Assembly (NCBI RefSeq): GCF_007109225.1
Contig: NZ_VJZK01000004.1
Location: 1 to 64,000 of the forward strand
DNA from: Flavobacterium sp. GT3R68
GTDB taxonomy: Bacteria > Bacteroidota > Bacteroidia > Flavobacteriales > Flavobacteriaceae
Direction: 5' to 3'
Length of the DNA: 64,000 nt
The notes beneath the pieces were generated by a model that was not told where the DNA came from, did no database searches, and saw only the letters and a list, made by a program, of their open reading frames with translations. Numbering within the stretch: position 1 is the first letter of the stretch; each line of letters begins with the position of its first letter. Of the stretch, positions 8,439-16,557 are shown piece by piece. Made by a program: the position numbers and the translations under genes.

Positions 8439-9902
8439 ATGAGCCAGGAAATAAGAAACCTTGAACCAAAACAGCTTTGGAACAAATTTGCCGATTTAAA
8501 TGCCGTGCCGCGTCCTTCTAAAAAGGAAGACCGTGTGATTGAATTCATGAAAAACTTCGGTACCAGTTTAGGATTGGAAACTTTTGAAGATGATATCCGA
8601 AATGTGATCATCCGTAAACCGGCCACTTCGGGAATGGAAAATCGCAAAGCGCTGGTTTTGCAGGGGCATTTGGATATGGTCCACCAAAAGAACGCCGATA
8701 CTGTTTTTGATTTTGACAAACAAGGAATCGATATGTATGTGGATGGTGACTGGGTTCGTGCCAAAGGAACTACGCTTGGAGCCGATAATGGTTTGGGAGT
8801 TGCCGCTATTATGGCAATTCTAGAGAGCAAAGATATACCGCACCCAGCTTTGGAAGCTTTATTTACAATTGATGAAGAAACTGGGATGACTGGCGCTTTG
8901 AATTTAAAAGGCGGCATTCTGAAAGGAGACATCCTTTTAAATATGGATACGGAAGAAGACGATGAAATTGATATCGGTTGTGCAGGAGGAATTGATGTGA
9001 CTGCAACCAGAAGTTATAATGAGGAAGAAGTTCCCGAAGGTTCCGTGGGACACACGATTACTGTAAAAGGTTTAAATGGCGGCCATTCCGGTATGGATAT
9101 TCACAAAGGTTTGGGAAATGCCAATAAAATCATGAACCGATTGTTGTTTGACGGATTTGAAAATTTCGGTCTGCAAGTTGCTGAAATCAATGGTGGAAGC
9201 TTGCGCAACGCTATTCCAAGAGAAAGTGTCGCAACAGTTATCATTGCTGAAATGTTCGATGAAGCCTATATTTTTGATATGCAGGAAATCATCAATGATA
9301 TCAAAATCGAATACAAAACCACGGAACCGAATCTTAGCATTGAAATAGTGAAATGCGATTTGCCTAAAAAAGTGATGGATCTGGGTGTTCAGGAAGGTAT
9401 CATCAGATCGTTGTATACAGCACATAATGGGGTTTACCGCATGAGTGCCGATATGGAGGATCTAGTGGAGACTTCAAATAATGTCGCTCGTGTTGTTATT
9501 AAGGACGGCGAAATCTCTATCGGATGTCTGACACGTTCTTCTGTAGAAACATCAAAAATGGACTTGGCCAATGCCTTGCGTTCGGCTTTCGAATTATGTG
9601 GCTGCGAAGTAACTCTTAGCGGTTCTTATCCGGGATGGACTCCAAATGTTAAATCGGAAATTTTAGATGTGCTGGTTTCTATTTATGAACAACAAAATGG
9701 AGATAAACCAAAAGTTGTGGCTTGTCACGCCGGATTGGAATGTGGAATCTTAGGAACCAATTATCCGGACATGGATATGATTTCTTTTGGCCCGACTATT
9801 CATGGCGCGCACTCTCCGGATGAAAGAGCAAGTGTTTCCTCTTCTCAAAAATTCTGGAAATTTGTATTGGAGATTTTAAAAAATATTCCGGTAAAGAAGT
9901 AA
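8439..9902 (+). CDS. pepD: Aminoacyl-histidine dipeptidase (M20 family)
   Basis: A cytoplasmic di-zinc peptidase that hydrolyses Xaa-His and related dipeptides. It has 487 residues, the usual length for PepD. Metal and catalytic motifs in order: LQGHLDMVHQK (His ligand and catalytic Asp) near 75, GADNGLGVAAI near 112, DEETGMTGA (catalytic Glu pair) near 148, CAGGIDV near 180, CHAGLECG near 430 and GPTIHGAHSPDERAS near 455 (last His ligand). The lid/dimerisation domain lies in between. It has its own -7 element and a strong terminator, so it is transcribed alone. Confidence 0.93.
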   Translation: MSQEIRNLEPKQLWNKFADLNAVPRPSKKEDRVIEFMKNFGTSLGLETFEDDIRNVIIRKPATSGMENRKALVLQGHLDMVHQKNADTVFDFDKQGIDMYVDGDWVRAKGTTLGADNGLGVAAIMAILESKDIPHPALEALFTIDEETGMTGALNLKGGILKGDILLNMDTEEDDEIDIGCAGGIDVTATRSYNEEEVPEGSVGHTITVKGLNGGHSGMDIHKGLGNANKIMNRLLFDGFENFGLQVAEINGGSLRNAIPRESVATVIIAEMFDEAYIFDMQEIINDIKIEYKTTEPNLSIEIVKCDLPKKVMDLGVQEGIIRSLYTAHNGVYRMSADMEDLVETSNNVARVVIKDGEISIGCLTRSSVETSKMDLANALRSAFELCGCEVTLSGSYPGWTPNVKSEILDVLVSIYEQQNGDKPKVVACHAGLECGILGTNYPDMDMISFGPTIHGAHSPDERASVSSSQKFWKFVLEILKNIPVKK

Positions 9903-9926
9903 AAATTTATAATTTAGGATAAAAAA

Positions 9927-9957
9927 ACCTCGTTTAGTAATCAACGAGGTTTTTTTC
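9927..9957 (+). terminator. Terminator of pepD
   Basis: Perfect stem AACCTCGTT (9927-9935) / AACGAGGTT (9944-9952) with a seven-base run of T. Confidence 0.85.
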
Positions 9958-9978
9958 TGAAATCACATTAGATTAAAA

Positions 9979-10812
9979 CTATTTATGGGTTTCGATAAAC
10001 GCTTTTATTTCTTTAAATCGTTTACTGTACGGAAAAAGATATTGCGTAATCATGGGGATGTGTTTTTTTTCTAAAATTATGGGTTTAACATTAGGCTGGA
10101 AAGATTTTAATTGACCTAAAAACCTGGTGTTGGACACTTTTATGGATTCATAAGTTTTACTTCCCATATAGATCATTAAGGGAGGCGTGTCATTATCTAT
10201 AAAATAAATAGGTGAGGCGTCTTTCCAATTTTCCGGATTTGCTGTCCATGTGGTCAGATAATCATTTTTTTCCGATGGAGGATTTTCTTCCAGATAATGA
10301 TTCATATCTAAACCTGCAGCATCATTAAAGATAATTCCTTTTATAATGCTTTTGTCTTGAATATATTTCGGATTCGTTGCCACTAGGGCGACCAAATGAC
10401 CACCAGCAGAATGACCAGTCAGAAAAATAGATTTTGGATCGCCCTTGTATTCAGAAATGTTAGATTTGGTCCATTCTACCGCTGTCGCTACTTCTTTGGC
10501 CATATCATCATAATTGGCTTTTGGACTCAAAGTATAATCAACGATAACGGTTGTAACTCCTTTTTTTGCAAAATTTCTTCCAAAAAACCAATACGTTTTT
10601 TTATTTCCGGAATTCCAATTGCCACCATGGACGAAAATTAAAACAGGATTATTCACTAATTTGGAATTTCTCGGAGTATAAATGTTTAAAGTGGGCTGCT
10701 GTTTTCCGGTAGTTTTAGACGCTACGTACGGTATATTTTCATATTTTTTCACGGCACAGCCAGGGAATAAAAAACAAAAACAGAAAACGGATATAGCCAG
10801 AAAGATTCTCAT
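9979..10812 (-). CDS. Lipoprotein alpha/beta hydrolase (esterase/lipase)
   Basis: A 277-residue esterase with a lipoprotein signal (lipobox FPGC near residue 19), so it is probably anchored in a membrane facing the periplasm. The oxyanion motif is FVHGGNWNSGNK, the nucleophile elbow is LTGHSAGGHLVAL near residue 140, and the C-terminal LEKKHIPMI probably carries the catalytic His. These features match the hormone-sensitive-lipase/BD-FAE group acting on short acyl or acetyl esters; the substrate is unknown. Transcribed on the minus strand, separated from the cytochrome operon by a bidirectional terminator. Confidence 0.82.
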   Translation of the reverse strand: MRIFLAISVFCFCFLFPGCAVKKYENIPYVASKTTGKQQPTLNIYTPRNSKLVNNPVLIFVHGGNWNSGNKKTYWFFGRNFAKKGVTTVIVDYTLSPKANYDDMAKEVATAVEWTKSNISEYKGDPKSIFLTGHSAGGHLVALVATNPKYIQDKSIIKGIIFNDAAGLDMNHYLEENPPSEKNDYLTTWTANPENWKDASPIYFIDNDTPPLMIYMGSKTYESIKVSNTRFLGQLKSFQPNVKPIILEKKHIPMITQYLFPYSKRFKEIKAFIETHK

Positions 10813-10848
10813 AGTGGAGATGAATTAGTTTGTGTTTTAGATATACGC

Positions 10849-10886
10849 AAAAAAACGCATTTGAGATGAATTCAAATGCGTTTTTT
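10849..10886. terminator. Bidirectional terminator-like hairpin
   Basis: A long stem AAAAAACGCATTTGA / TCAAATGCGTTTTTT with a seven-base loop, T-rich on both strands. On the minus strand it ends the cytochrome operon, which stops at 10927. Confidence 0.75.
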
Positions 10887-10926
10887 GGATTTTATTTTGA
10901 CCTCTGAAAATATAATAAAAATAATT

Positions 10927-11214
10927 TTATTTTATTTTGGGCGCGTTAATCAGGTACTGATAAATTAACTTTTTATCAGCATCCGTGATTTTTGCCCGTG
11001 CTTGCATTTCATTCAAATTGTCCATCCAGACTTTGTTGTCAAACTTATTCGGCAAATACAATTGATGACAACTGGCACAATTGTTCACATAAGCTTGTCT
11101 TCCTTGCTTTAATTCAACTATAGAAGTAGTATCTGTACTTTCCACAGGAATGTAAAGTTGCGTTGAGCAAGAAAAAAGGACAAAAAAGTAACAATAATGA
11201 ATGATTTTTTTCAT
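10927..11214 (-). CDS. Small lipoprotein cytochrome c
   Basis: A 95-residue mono-heme protein. The lipoprotein signal ends at LFSC near residue 15. One heme-attachment motif CASCH lies near residue 50 (VNNCASCHQLYLPN), and MQARAKITDADKK near residue 73 offers a likely axial Met. It is the third gene of an apparent operon after the di-heme peroxidase and the outer-membrane protein (22 bases after the latter), so it could donate electrons to the peroxidase. Physically very small for a class I cytochrome but complete. Confidence 0.8.
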   Translation of the reverse strand: MKKIIHYCYFFVLFSCSTQLYIPVESTDTTSIVELKQGRQAYVNNCASCHQLYLPNKFDNKVWMDNLNEMQARAKITDADKKLIYQYLINAPKIK

Positions 11215-11236
11215 TTTTTATTTTTATGCAAAAGTA

Positions 11237-12040
11237 TTAAAAAGAATATGAAAAGATTAGACGGGCATCCATTTTGGTAAACTCATCGACATTTAAGCCA
11301 GATTTTCCATCAGGATTGTTTAAACCGGCAACTTGAGGAGAAACAGATACGTTAATCCAGAATTTGTCCATATTGTAAGCAACGGTAGGTCCTGCAAATA
11401 AAGCAGAATGTGTAAATTGATCTTCTTTTATGTACACGTTTCTGTTTATGATTTCGGCACCAAGATTCCAATTCTTATTGATGTTGTATGAAAAACCATA
11501 ATTCACATCATATTTTAATTCTGTTCCGGTAGCCACTTTTCCGTCCTTAACGGTAGTTTCCCATTCTGGCTCAAAAGTAAAGTTCATCGCATGCATGGTA
11601 CGACCAATTTTTTTGTCTAGTATAGCTTTCAATTCTATTTCCAATTCGTCTGTAGCAACAGTAAATTCAGCATATCCGGCAAATCCAATTTTGTTCGCTA
11701 CAGCGTCAGAAAATTTATATTTCCATTCATTTGAAAATGAGATTTCAGTGGCATCCATTACAATTTCTCCTGTTACATCGTCAAAAAAAGCTTTTTGTTT
11801 TGAGTTTAAATAAAAGGCTACTTGTAAATTTTTTCCTAAACCTACTTCATATTCGACTCTGTTTTTGATTTGTCTGTAATAATCTTGTTTTCCTTCGTAA
11901 ACGGTAGTCCAAACTTCCAATTCTTTTTGTCCTTTATTCAAAACGGCACTTTGGTATGTGTAATTGAAAATTCTGTCCTGAGCCATCATACTCATTGCGC
12001 TTAGAAGTAAAAAACTTGCTATTAAAAAACTTTTTTTCAT
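11237..12040 (-). CDS. Predicted outer-membrane beta-barrel protein
   Basis: A 267-residue secreted protein with signal peptide (MKKSFLIASFLLLSAMSMMA, then Q) and alternating hydrophobic/polar strands ending in an aromatic residue (KMDARLIFSYSF), the usual end of an outer-membrane barrel. It lacks a plug domain or known catalytic motif. It lies 57 bases after the di-heme peroxidase and 22 bases before the small cytochrome, so it is likely part of that redox operon. Its role there is unknown; a pore or scaffold is possible. Confidence 0.65.
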   Translation of the reverse strand: MKKSFLIASFLLLSAMSMMAQDRIFNYTYQSAVLNKGQKELEVWTTVYEGKQDYYRQIKNRVEYEVGLGKNLQVAFYLNSKQKAFFDDVTGEIVMDATEISFSNEWKYKFSDAVANKIGFAGYAEFTVATDELEIELKAILDKKIGRTMHAMNFTFEPEWETTVKDGKVATGTELKYDVNYGFSYNINKNWNLGAEIINRNVYIKEDQFTHSALFAGPTVAYNMDKFWINVSVSPQVAGLNNPDGKSGLNVDEFTKMDARLIFSYSF

Positions 12041-12097
12041 GGTATTAAAATTTAATTTGGGTTTAATATATTTATAATTATTATTGAATTATTTTTT

Positions 12098-13198
12098 TTA
12101 AGGCCTATGATAACCGTCGGTCAATGTTTTCAGAAAAGCAACTAAATTTTGTTCTTCCTCTTCACTCATATTTAGGTTACCCAATTCATCTGTATTCACA
12201 TTTTGACTTACTTCAGCAGGAGCAAATTCGCCTGTATTCAAATCTCTTCGGTTATAAAAACGTACGACTTGTTGCAGTGTTAAGAGCGAACCATTATGAA
12301 AATAAGGAGCAGAAACGGCGATGTTTCGTAAGGTTGGAACTTTAAACTTTCCATTGTGGACATTTTGAGACACAACTGCACCAATACCCATATCGATAAA
12401 ATTAGTTCCAGCCGGATTTACGGTTAGAGATTGCGAATAAAATGGATTGTTCATATTTTTTGGCGCACCAATATTGTCGTAAGTAAAATCGGTAAACAAT
12501 ACTTTCTTTTGAATCGGATCAGGTTCCGTAACATGGCATTGTGCACATTTTGCCTTCCCTTCAAATAAAACCAAGCCTTTCTTTTCTTCCAAAGTCAATG
12601 TAGCTCTTCCCTTCAAGTAATAGTCGTATTTTGAGGTAAACGAATTGACTTCGTTTGATGTTTCAAATTTTACTAACGCATCGGCAACGAATCCCATGAG
12701 TTCAGTATCGGAATCAGATTCGCCATATAGATTTAAAAGTTTAGTATAATAGGGAGCTTGTTTTATTTTTACGATTACCTCGTGTATGGAAGCGTTATTC
12801 ATTTCCAATGGATTCAACATTGGGTGAACGGCCTGATCCTTCAAATCTGGCGAACGACCGTCGAGAAATAATCCGCCCACAAAAGTTTCGTCTTCTGTAT
12901 TGTAATATCTATTTGGAGCAAATACATTATAGGAAAGACTCGGGGAATTCCTATTGCCAAAAATATTTGCAATGGCTCCTTGTGACACCGATCTGTGTAA
13001 TGGGTCGCTAAATCCATTTTCGGGTGCGTGACAAGAAGCACAAGCCTGACCAATTGGATCTGAGAGAGTAGTGTCAAAAAAGATTTCTTTGCCTAAAGTG
13101 GCTTTGTCATCTGAAATGGGGTTATATTCGGTTTCATCTGAACAACTCGTGAAAGATAATCCAGAAAGCGTGAGAATAAAAAGATATTTTCTTTTCAT
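12098..13198 (-). CDS. Di-heme cytochrome c peroxidase family lipoprotein
   Basis: A 366-residue MauG/CcpA-type protein with lipobox FTSC near residue 19. Two heme sites are visible: QACASCHAPENGF near residue 55 and AKCAQCHVTEPDP near 218, the expected pair of a low- and a high-potential heme. The segment VPTLRNIAVSAPYFHNGS near 288 is the family's C-terminal landmark. Expected to reduce H2O2, or perform related heme chemistry, in the periplasm with electrons from a small cytochrome, such as the one encoded two genes downstream. It has its own promoter with an upstream palindrome at 13227-13275. Confidence 0.88.
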   Translation of the reverse strand: MKRKYLFILTLSGLSFTSCSDETEYNPISDDKATLGKEIFFDTTLSDPIGQACASCHAPENGFSDPLHRSVSQGAIANIFGNRNSPSLSYNVFAPNRYYNTEDETFVGGLFLDGRSPDLKDQAVHPMLNPLEMNNASIHEVIVKIKQAPYYTKLLNLYGESDSDTELMGFVADALVKFETSNEVNSFTSKYDYYLKGRATLTLEEKKGLVLFEGKAKCAQCHVTEPDPIQKKVLFTDFTYDNIGAPKNMNNPFYSQSLTVNPAGTNFIDMGIGAVVSQNVHNGKFKVPTLRNIAVSAPYFHNGSLLTLQQVVRFYNRRDLNTGEFAPAEVSQNVNTDELGNLNMSEEEEQNLVAFLKTLTDGYHRP

Positions 13199-13226
13199 TT
13201 ATTTGGAATAATTAAAAATAACGATG

Positions 13227-13275
13227 CAAAAATATGAAAGTATTTTAATCCCACAAGGCTTATTTAGACTAAATA
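13227..13275 (-). promoter_or_regulatory. Promoter and 7-1-7 palindromic operator of the peroxidase operon
   Basis: On the minus strand: palindrome TATTTAGTCTAAATA (13261-13275), a four-base gap, -33 TTG (13254-13256), a 19-base spacer, and -7 TATTTTTG (13227-13234), about 28 bases before the peroxidase ATG. The -7 matches TAnnTTTG exactly. A near copy of the whole stretch lies upstream of the PepSY gene. The palindrome position just upstream of -33 suits an activator contacting RNA polymerase, although repression is also possible. Confidence 0.75.
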
Positions 13276-13330
13276 CTAATAATCGTTCGGCATATTTTTT
13301 TAAGTGTATGGAATTCTTGAAATTACAAAT

Positions 13331-13366
13331 AAAAAAAGCGCATCCACTAAAAAAGAGATGCGCTTT
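13331..13366 (-). terminator. Terminator of the PepSY gene
   Basis: Perfect ten-base stem AAAGCGCATC / GATGCGCTTT (13335-13344, 13357-13366), continued on the minus strand by a T-run. It separates the PepSY gene from the peroxidase promoter. Confidence 0.85.
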
Positions 13367-13386
13367 CATGCAAAGTAAATATATTT

Positions 13387-13935
13387 TTAACCCAATAAGA
13401 ATAAAACCAATAAAGGGAAAACCAATCCGGCAATGGCCAGTTTCCAGCCTCTTCGCTTGAAGGTGAATTTGCCTGCAGGAATCATAATGGCTCCGGTAAT
13501 CGCGATGGTAATTAATGATATTCCAAAAATATCGGAATAATAAATCCACCAGTTAGACTCATTTTTATGCAATTTCATGGCTTGGCTGATAAAAGGCGTT
13601 TTCATGAAAGAGACCACTTCACCTTTTCCGGTTTCCATATCGATTTCAACATCGTGTTTTTCATATGAAATTTTAAAAGTTCCTTTTCTTACATTGTGAC
13701 GGCGAAATTTATCATCAATCCCCAATTGCTTCCCTAAATCTTCAGCGTATTTTTCGTTGATTTCACTCTCAGCAGGAATTTTTACTTCGATGGCTTTGGT
13801 TTCATAAGTATATTTTTCAGGGTGCCAATGTTCTCTGTGGTTCATAAGAATTCCCGAGAACGCAAACGAGATGATTAATCCGATATAAAAATAACCTAAG
13901 TCACGGTGAAGATTTCTTGCTTTGATGAGTTTCAT
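13387..13935 (-). CDS. PepSY-associated membrane protein
   Basis: A 182-residue membrane protein. A first helix near residues 12-31 (GYFYIGLIISFAFSGILMNH) is followed by a periplasmic PepSY-like domain (about 40-115), a second helix near 130-152 (DIFGISLITIAITGAIMI) and a third at the C-terminus (LAIAGLVFPLLVLFLLG). Such proteins are common beside iron/siderophore and heme systems, where related reductases act on ferric ligands. This one is short and lacks extra helices of full-size reductases. It is transcribed from a duplicated promoter, with a long structured leader and its own terminator. Confidence 0.8.
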   Translation of the reverse strand: MKLIKARNLHRDLGYFYIGLIISFAFSGILMNHREHWHPEKYTYETKAIEVKIPAESEINEKYAEDLGKQLGIDDKFRRHNVRKGTFKISYEKHDVEIDMETGKGEVVSFMKTPFISQAMKLHKNESNWWIYYSDIFGISLITIAITGAIMIPAGKFTFKRRGWKLAIAGLVFPLLVLFLLG

Positions 13936-14124
13936 TTTTTTTTATAGTTTATATTTAACAGATGCCATAACCTGGCACGGAGCAATTGAATTAACAAGTA
14001 GTAACCGGTGGCGTTGCGGTAATTTTAAATACAATCATTCCAGCAACAAATCGGTCACCTATATAATTGGGTCGAGCGGAAACTTTACATTGATATATTG
14101 TTTAGTTAAATAAAAATAACGATG
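13936..14124 (-). promoter_or_regulatory. Long, foldable 5' leader of the PepSY gene
   Basis: About 180 bases between the -7 element and the ATG. On the minus strand GTGACCG (14052-14058) can pair with CGGTTAC (14001-14007) using one G-U pair, which is an A-C mismatch on the other strand. Inside it GTTGC (14043-14047) pairs with GCAAC (14013-14017). A second hairpin TGCCA/TGGCA (13963-13977) lies about 28 bases before the start. It matches no riboswitch class I know. No gene is supported in 13936-14360. Confidence 0.5.
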
Positions 14125-14173
14125 CTAAAATAAAAAACAATTTTACAATCACAACGCTTATTTAGACTAAATA
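14125..14173 (-). promoter_or_regulatory. Promoter and 7-1-7 palindromic operator of the PepSY gene
   Basis: Minus-strand layout identical to the peroxidase promoter: palindrome TATTTAGTCTAAATA (14159-14173), four-base gap, TTG (14152-14154), 19-base spacer, and -7 TATTTTAG (14125-14132, one mismatch to TAnnTTTG). The similarity to 13200-13280 covers about 75 bases, including GCATCGTTATTTTTA downstream of the -7 element. Confidence 0.7.
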
Positions 14174-14327
14174 TTAATAATAATTCAAAATAATTTCTAA
14201 TCTATTGGTAATTAATATTTTACGAAAGACTTGATTCTATTGGCTTTTCTGGTGCTTTTTAACGGACGCATTAAGTTCAGTAAGCACCTTCACATCATTT
14301 TAATAAAATAAATAAAGTATTTTTTCG

Positions 14328-14335
14328 TAATTTTG
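14328..14335 (+). promoter_or_regulatory. -7 element of prfA
   Basis: TAATTTTG lies 25 bases before the prfA ATG and matches TAnnTTTG. No good -33 TTG is seen. Confidence 0.5.
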
Positions 14336-14360
14336 CACTCCAAATAAAGGATTAAAGAAT

Positions 14361-15437
14361 ATGTTAGATAAACTTCAATATGTAAAACAGCGTTTTGATG
14401 AAATTTCGGATTTGATTATTCAGCCCGATGTTATCATGGATCAAAAGCGTTATGTGTTACTGAATCAGGAATATAAAAGCATTAAAGCTCTGGTTGAAAA
14501 ACGCGATGAGTATATGGTTTTGTTGGCAAATATTGATGAAGCCAACGAGATATTAGCTGATGGAAGTGATGCAGATATGGTCGAAATGGCCAAAATGCAA
14601 CTGGATGAAGCCAAACAAAGATTACCGGAATTAGAAGATGAGATCAAATTCATGCTGATTCCGAAAGACGCTGAAGATGCTAAGAACGTAATGGTCGAAA
14701 TCCGTGCCGGTACCGGTGGGGACGAAGCCAGTATTTTTGCCGGGGATCTATTCCGTATGTATACCAAATATTGCGAAAACCGAGGTTGGAGAACTTCAGT
14801 TGTCGATGTAAGTGAGGGAACATCAGGTGGTTTCAAAGAGGTTATTTTTGAAGTCACCGGAGAAGATGTTTACGGAACATTAAAATTCGAAGCTGGGGTT
14901 CACCGTGTACAACGTGTCCCGCAGACCGAAACCCAAGGCCGTGTGCATACTTCTGCAGCTACCGTTATGGTGCTTCCGGAAGCCGAAGAATTCGATGTTC
15001 AGATTGATATGAATGATGTTCGTGTGGATTTCTTCTGTTCATCAGGTCCTGGTGGACAATCGGTAAATACAACCAAATCAGCCGTGCGTTTAACGCACAT
15101 TCCTACGGGATTGGTAGCGCAATGTCAGGATCAGAAATCGCAGCATAAAAATAAGGACAAAGCATTTGGAGTTTTGCGTTCCCGTTTATACGAACAGGAA
15201 TTGGCCAAAAAACAAGCGGAAGATGCTACAAAACGTACTTCTCAGGTAAGTTCGGGAGACCGTTCTGCAAAAATCAGAACCTACAATTATGCCCAGGGTC
15301 GTGTAACCGACCATAGAATTGGTATGGATATTTTTGATATGGACGGAGTTATGAATGGTAAAATTCAAAAACTGGTTGATGAACTTCAATTGGTTAACAA
15401 TATGGAAAAATTGAAAGAAGCCAGCGAAACTTTCTAA
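14361..15437 (+). CDS. prfA: Peptide chain release factor 1
   Basis: Recognises UAA/UAG stop codons and triggers release of the finished protein on the ribosome. It has 358 residues, the standard length. The catalytic GGQ lies in [15 protein letters not shown] near residue 229, and the stop-codon-reading PxT tripeptide is PQT in [15 protein letters not shown] near 187. The N-terminal coiled-coil domain covers about the first 100 residues. It has its own -7 element and a strong terminator, so it is transcribed alone. Confidence 0.96.
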   Translation: MLDKLQYVKQRFDEISDLIIQPDVIMDQKRYVLLNQEYKSIKALVEKRDEYMVLLANIDEANEILADGSDADMVEMAKMQLDEAKQRLPELEDEIKFMLIPKDAEDAKNVMVEIRAGTGGDEASIFAGDLFRMYTKYCENRGWRTSVVDVSEGTSGGFKEVIFEVTGEDVYGTLKFEAGVHRVQRVPQTETQGRVHTSAATVMVLPEAEEFDVQIDMNDVRVDFFCSSGPGGQSVNTTKSAVRLTHIPTGLVAQCQDQKSQHKNKDKAFGVLRSRLYEQELAKKQAEDATKRTSQVSSGDRSAKIRTYNYAQGRVTDHRIGMDIFDMDGVMNGKIQKLVDELQLVNNMEKLKEASETF

Positions 15438-15442
15438 AATAC

Positions 15443-15469
15443 AAGCCTCATTTATTGAGGCTTTTTTTT
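15443..15469 (+). terminator. Terminator of prfA
   Basis: Stem AAGCCTCA (15443-15450) / TGAGGCTT (15456-15463) with a five-base loop and a T-run. Confidence 0.85.
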
Positions 15470-15617
15470 GGAGCTATTTAGCTTCGCTGAATCTTCGATG
15501 TCCCGCTGTCATCCCAAATGAAATTCACTGAACTCTTATGAAAATTAAAGTATAGTGAAGTAATCTTTTCTTCTTTTAAAGAAAAAAAGAAAAGGATTTT
15601 CCGTTCCATCCGGGCTA
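15470..15617 (+). repeat. Dispersed palindromic repeat, divergent copy C
   Basis: The left flank GGAGCTATTTAGC...TCCCGCTGTC and the right flank GGATTTTCCGTTCCATCCGGGCTAA match the ends of copies B and D. The middle is longer and unrelated: the core is an imperfect CTTTTCTTCTTT / AAAGAAAAG hairpin (about 15564-15594). So the ends are conserved while the hairpin core is exchanged. Confidence 0.6.
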
Positions 15618-15697
15618 AAGAATGAAGATTTGCGCATTTTTATTTAAGTTTGAAAAACAAAAGATCAACACAACTTTAAGTTCAAAGTTAAGTAACC

Positions 15698-15718
15698 TTA
15701 AACTTTAAACTTTAAACT
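15698..15718 (+). repeat. Three tandem TTAAACT heptamers upstream of pyrF
   Basis: TTAAACT is repeated three times head to tail at 15698-15718, ending 10 bases before the pyrF ATG. It lies in the place of the leader, so a change in copy number would alter leader length. Confidence 0.7.
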
Positions 15719-15728
15719 TTTTAAAACA

Positions 15729-16550
15729 ATGACAACACAACAACTACAACAGCAAATCCAGCAAAAAAAATCATTTCTCTGCATCGGTCTCGATGTCGAT
15801 TTAAATAAAATACCCAAACATCTTTTGGAATTGGAAGATCCTATCTTCGCATTCAATAAAGCCATTATTGATGCCACACACGATTTGACTGTTTCATACA
15901 AACCCAATACGGCTTTTTACGAAGCGCATGGCATGAAAGGCTGGTCGGCTTTGCAAAAAACCATCAATTACATCAACGAAAAACATCCCGAAATTTTTAC
16001 TATTGCCGATGCCAAGCGCGGTGATATCGGTAACACTTCCTCGATGTATGCCAAAGCTTTTTTTGAAGATTTAAATTTCGACAGCGTGACCGTGGCTCCG
16101 TATATGGGAAAAGACAGTATAGAACCGTTTCTTGCTTTCGAAAACAAACACACGATTATGTTGGCCTTAACTTCCAATGAAGGCGCATTCGATTTCCAGA
16201 CGCTGAATGTCGATGGAAAAGAATTATACAAACAGCTTTTGGAAACTTCCAAAACATGGAAAAATAGTCACAACCTGATGTATGTTGTTGGAGCGACCAA
16301 AGCGGAACATTTCACCGATATCCGTAAGATTGTTCCGCACAGTTTTCTGTTGGTTCCCGGAGTAGGAGCGCAGGGCGGTAGTCTTTCAGAAGTTTGTAAA
16401 TACGGAATGAGTGCGAATGTTGGTTTGTTAATTAATTCTTCACGCGGCATTATTTATGCTAGCAACGGAATTGATTTTGCTGAAAAAGCAAGAGAAGAAG
16501 CCCTGAAAATGCAACAGGAAATGCAAGCGATATTAAATAACAGAGCCTAG
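15729..16550 (+). CDS. pyrF: Orotidine-5'-phosphate decarboxylase
   Basis: Converts orotidine monophosphate to UMP, the last step of de novo UMP synthesis. It has 273 residues, the longer type 2 form common in Bacteroidota and mycobacteria. The catalytic Asp-Lys-Asp array is within [14 protein letters not shown] near residue 94; the phosphate-binding end is [11 protein letters not shown] near 212 and [10 protein letters not shown] near 237. The BtuF-like gene starts seven bases after its stop codon, so the two are probably co-transcribed. Confidence 0.95.
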   Translation: MTTQQLQQQIQQKKSFLCIGLDVDLNKIPKHLLELEDPIFAFNKAIIDATHDLTVSYKPNTAFYEAHGMKGWSALQKTINYINEKHPEIFTIADAKRGDIGNTSSMYAKAFFEDLNFDSVTVAPYMGKDSIEPFLAFENKHTIMLALTSNEGAFDFQTLNVDGKELYKQLLETSKTWKNSHNLMYVVGATKAEHFTDIRKIVPHSFLLVPGVGAQGGSLSEVCKYGMSANVGLLINSSRGIIYASNGIDFAEKAREEALKMQQEMQAILNNRA

Positions 16551-16557
16551 TTTTCAT

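Noticed and set aside
13922..14113. 63-residue plus-strand frame in the PepSY leader.
   Set aside because: It crosses the PepSY start and the structured leader, and has no likely start signal or family.
14251..14288. Inverted repeat GGTGCTT / AAGCACC upstream of prfA.
   Set aside because: Only seven pairs with a loop of 24 bases and no T-tract or matching copy elsewhere; not enough to name a feature.
16551..16557. Metal or B12 riboswitch before the BtuF-like gene.
   Set aside because: Only seven bases separate it from pyrF.
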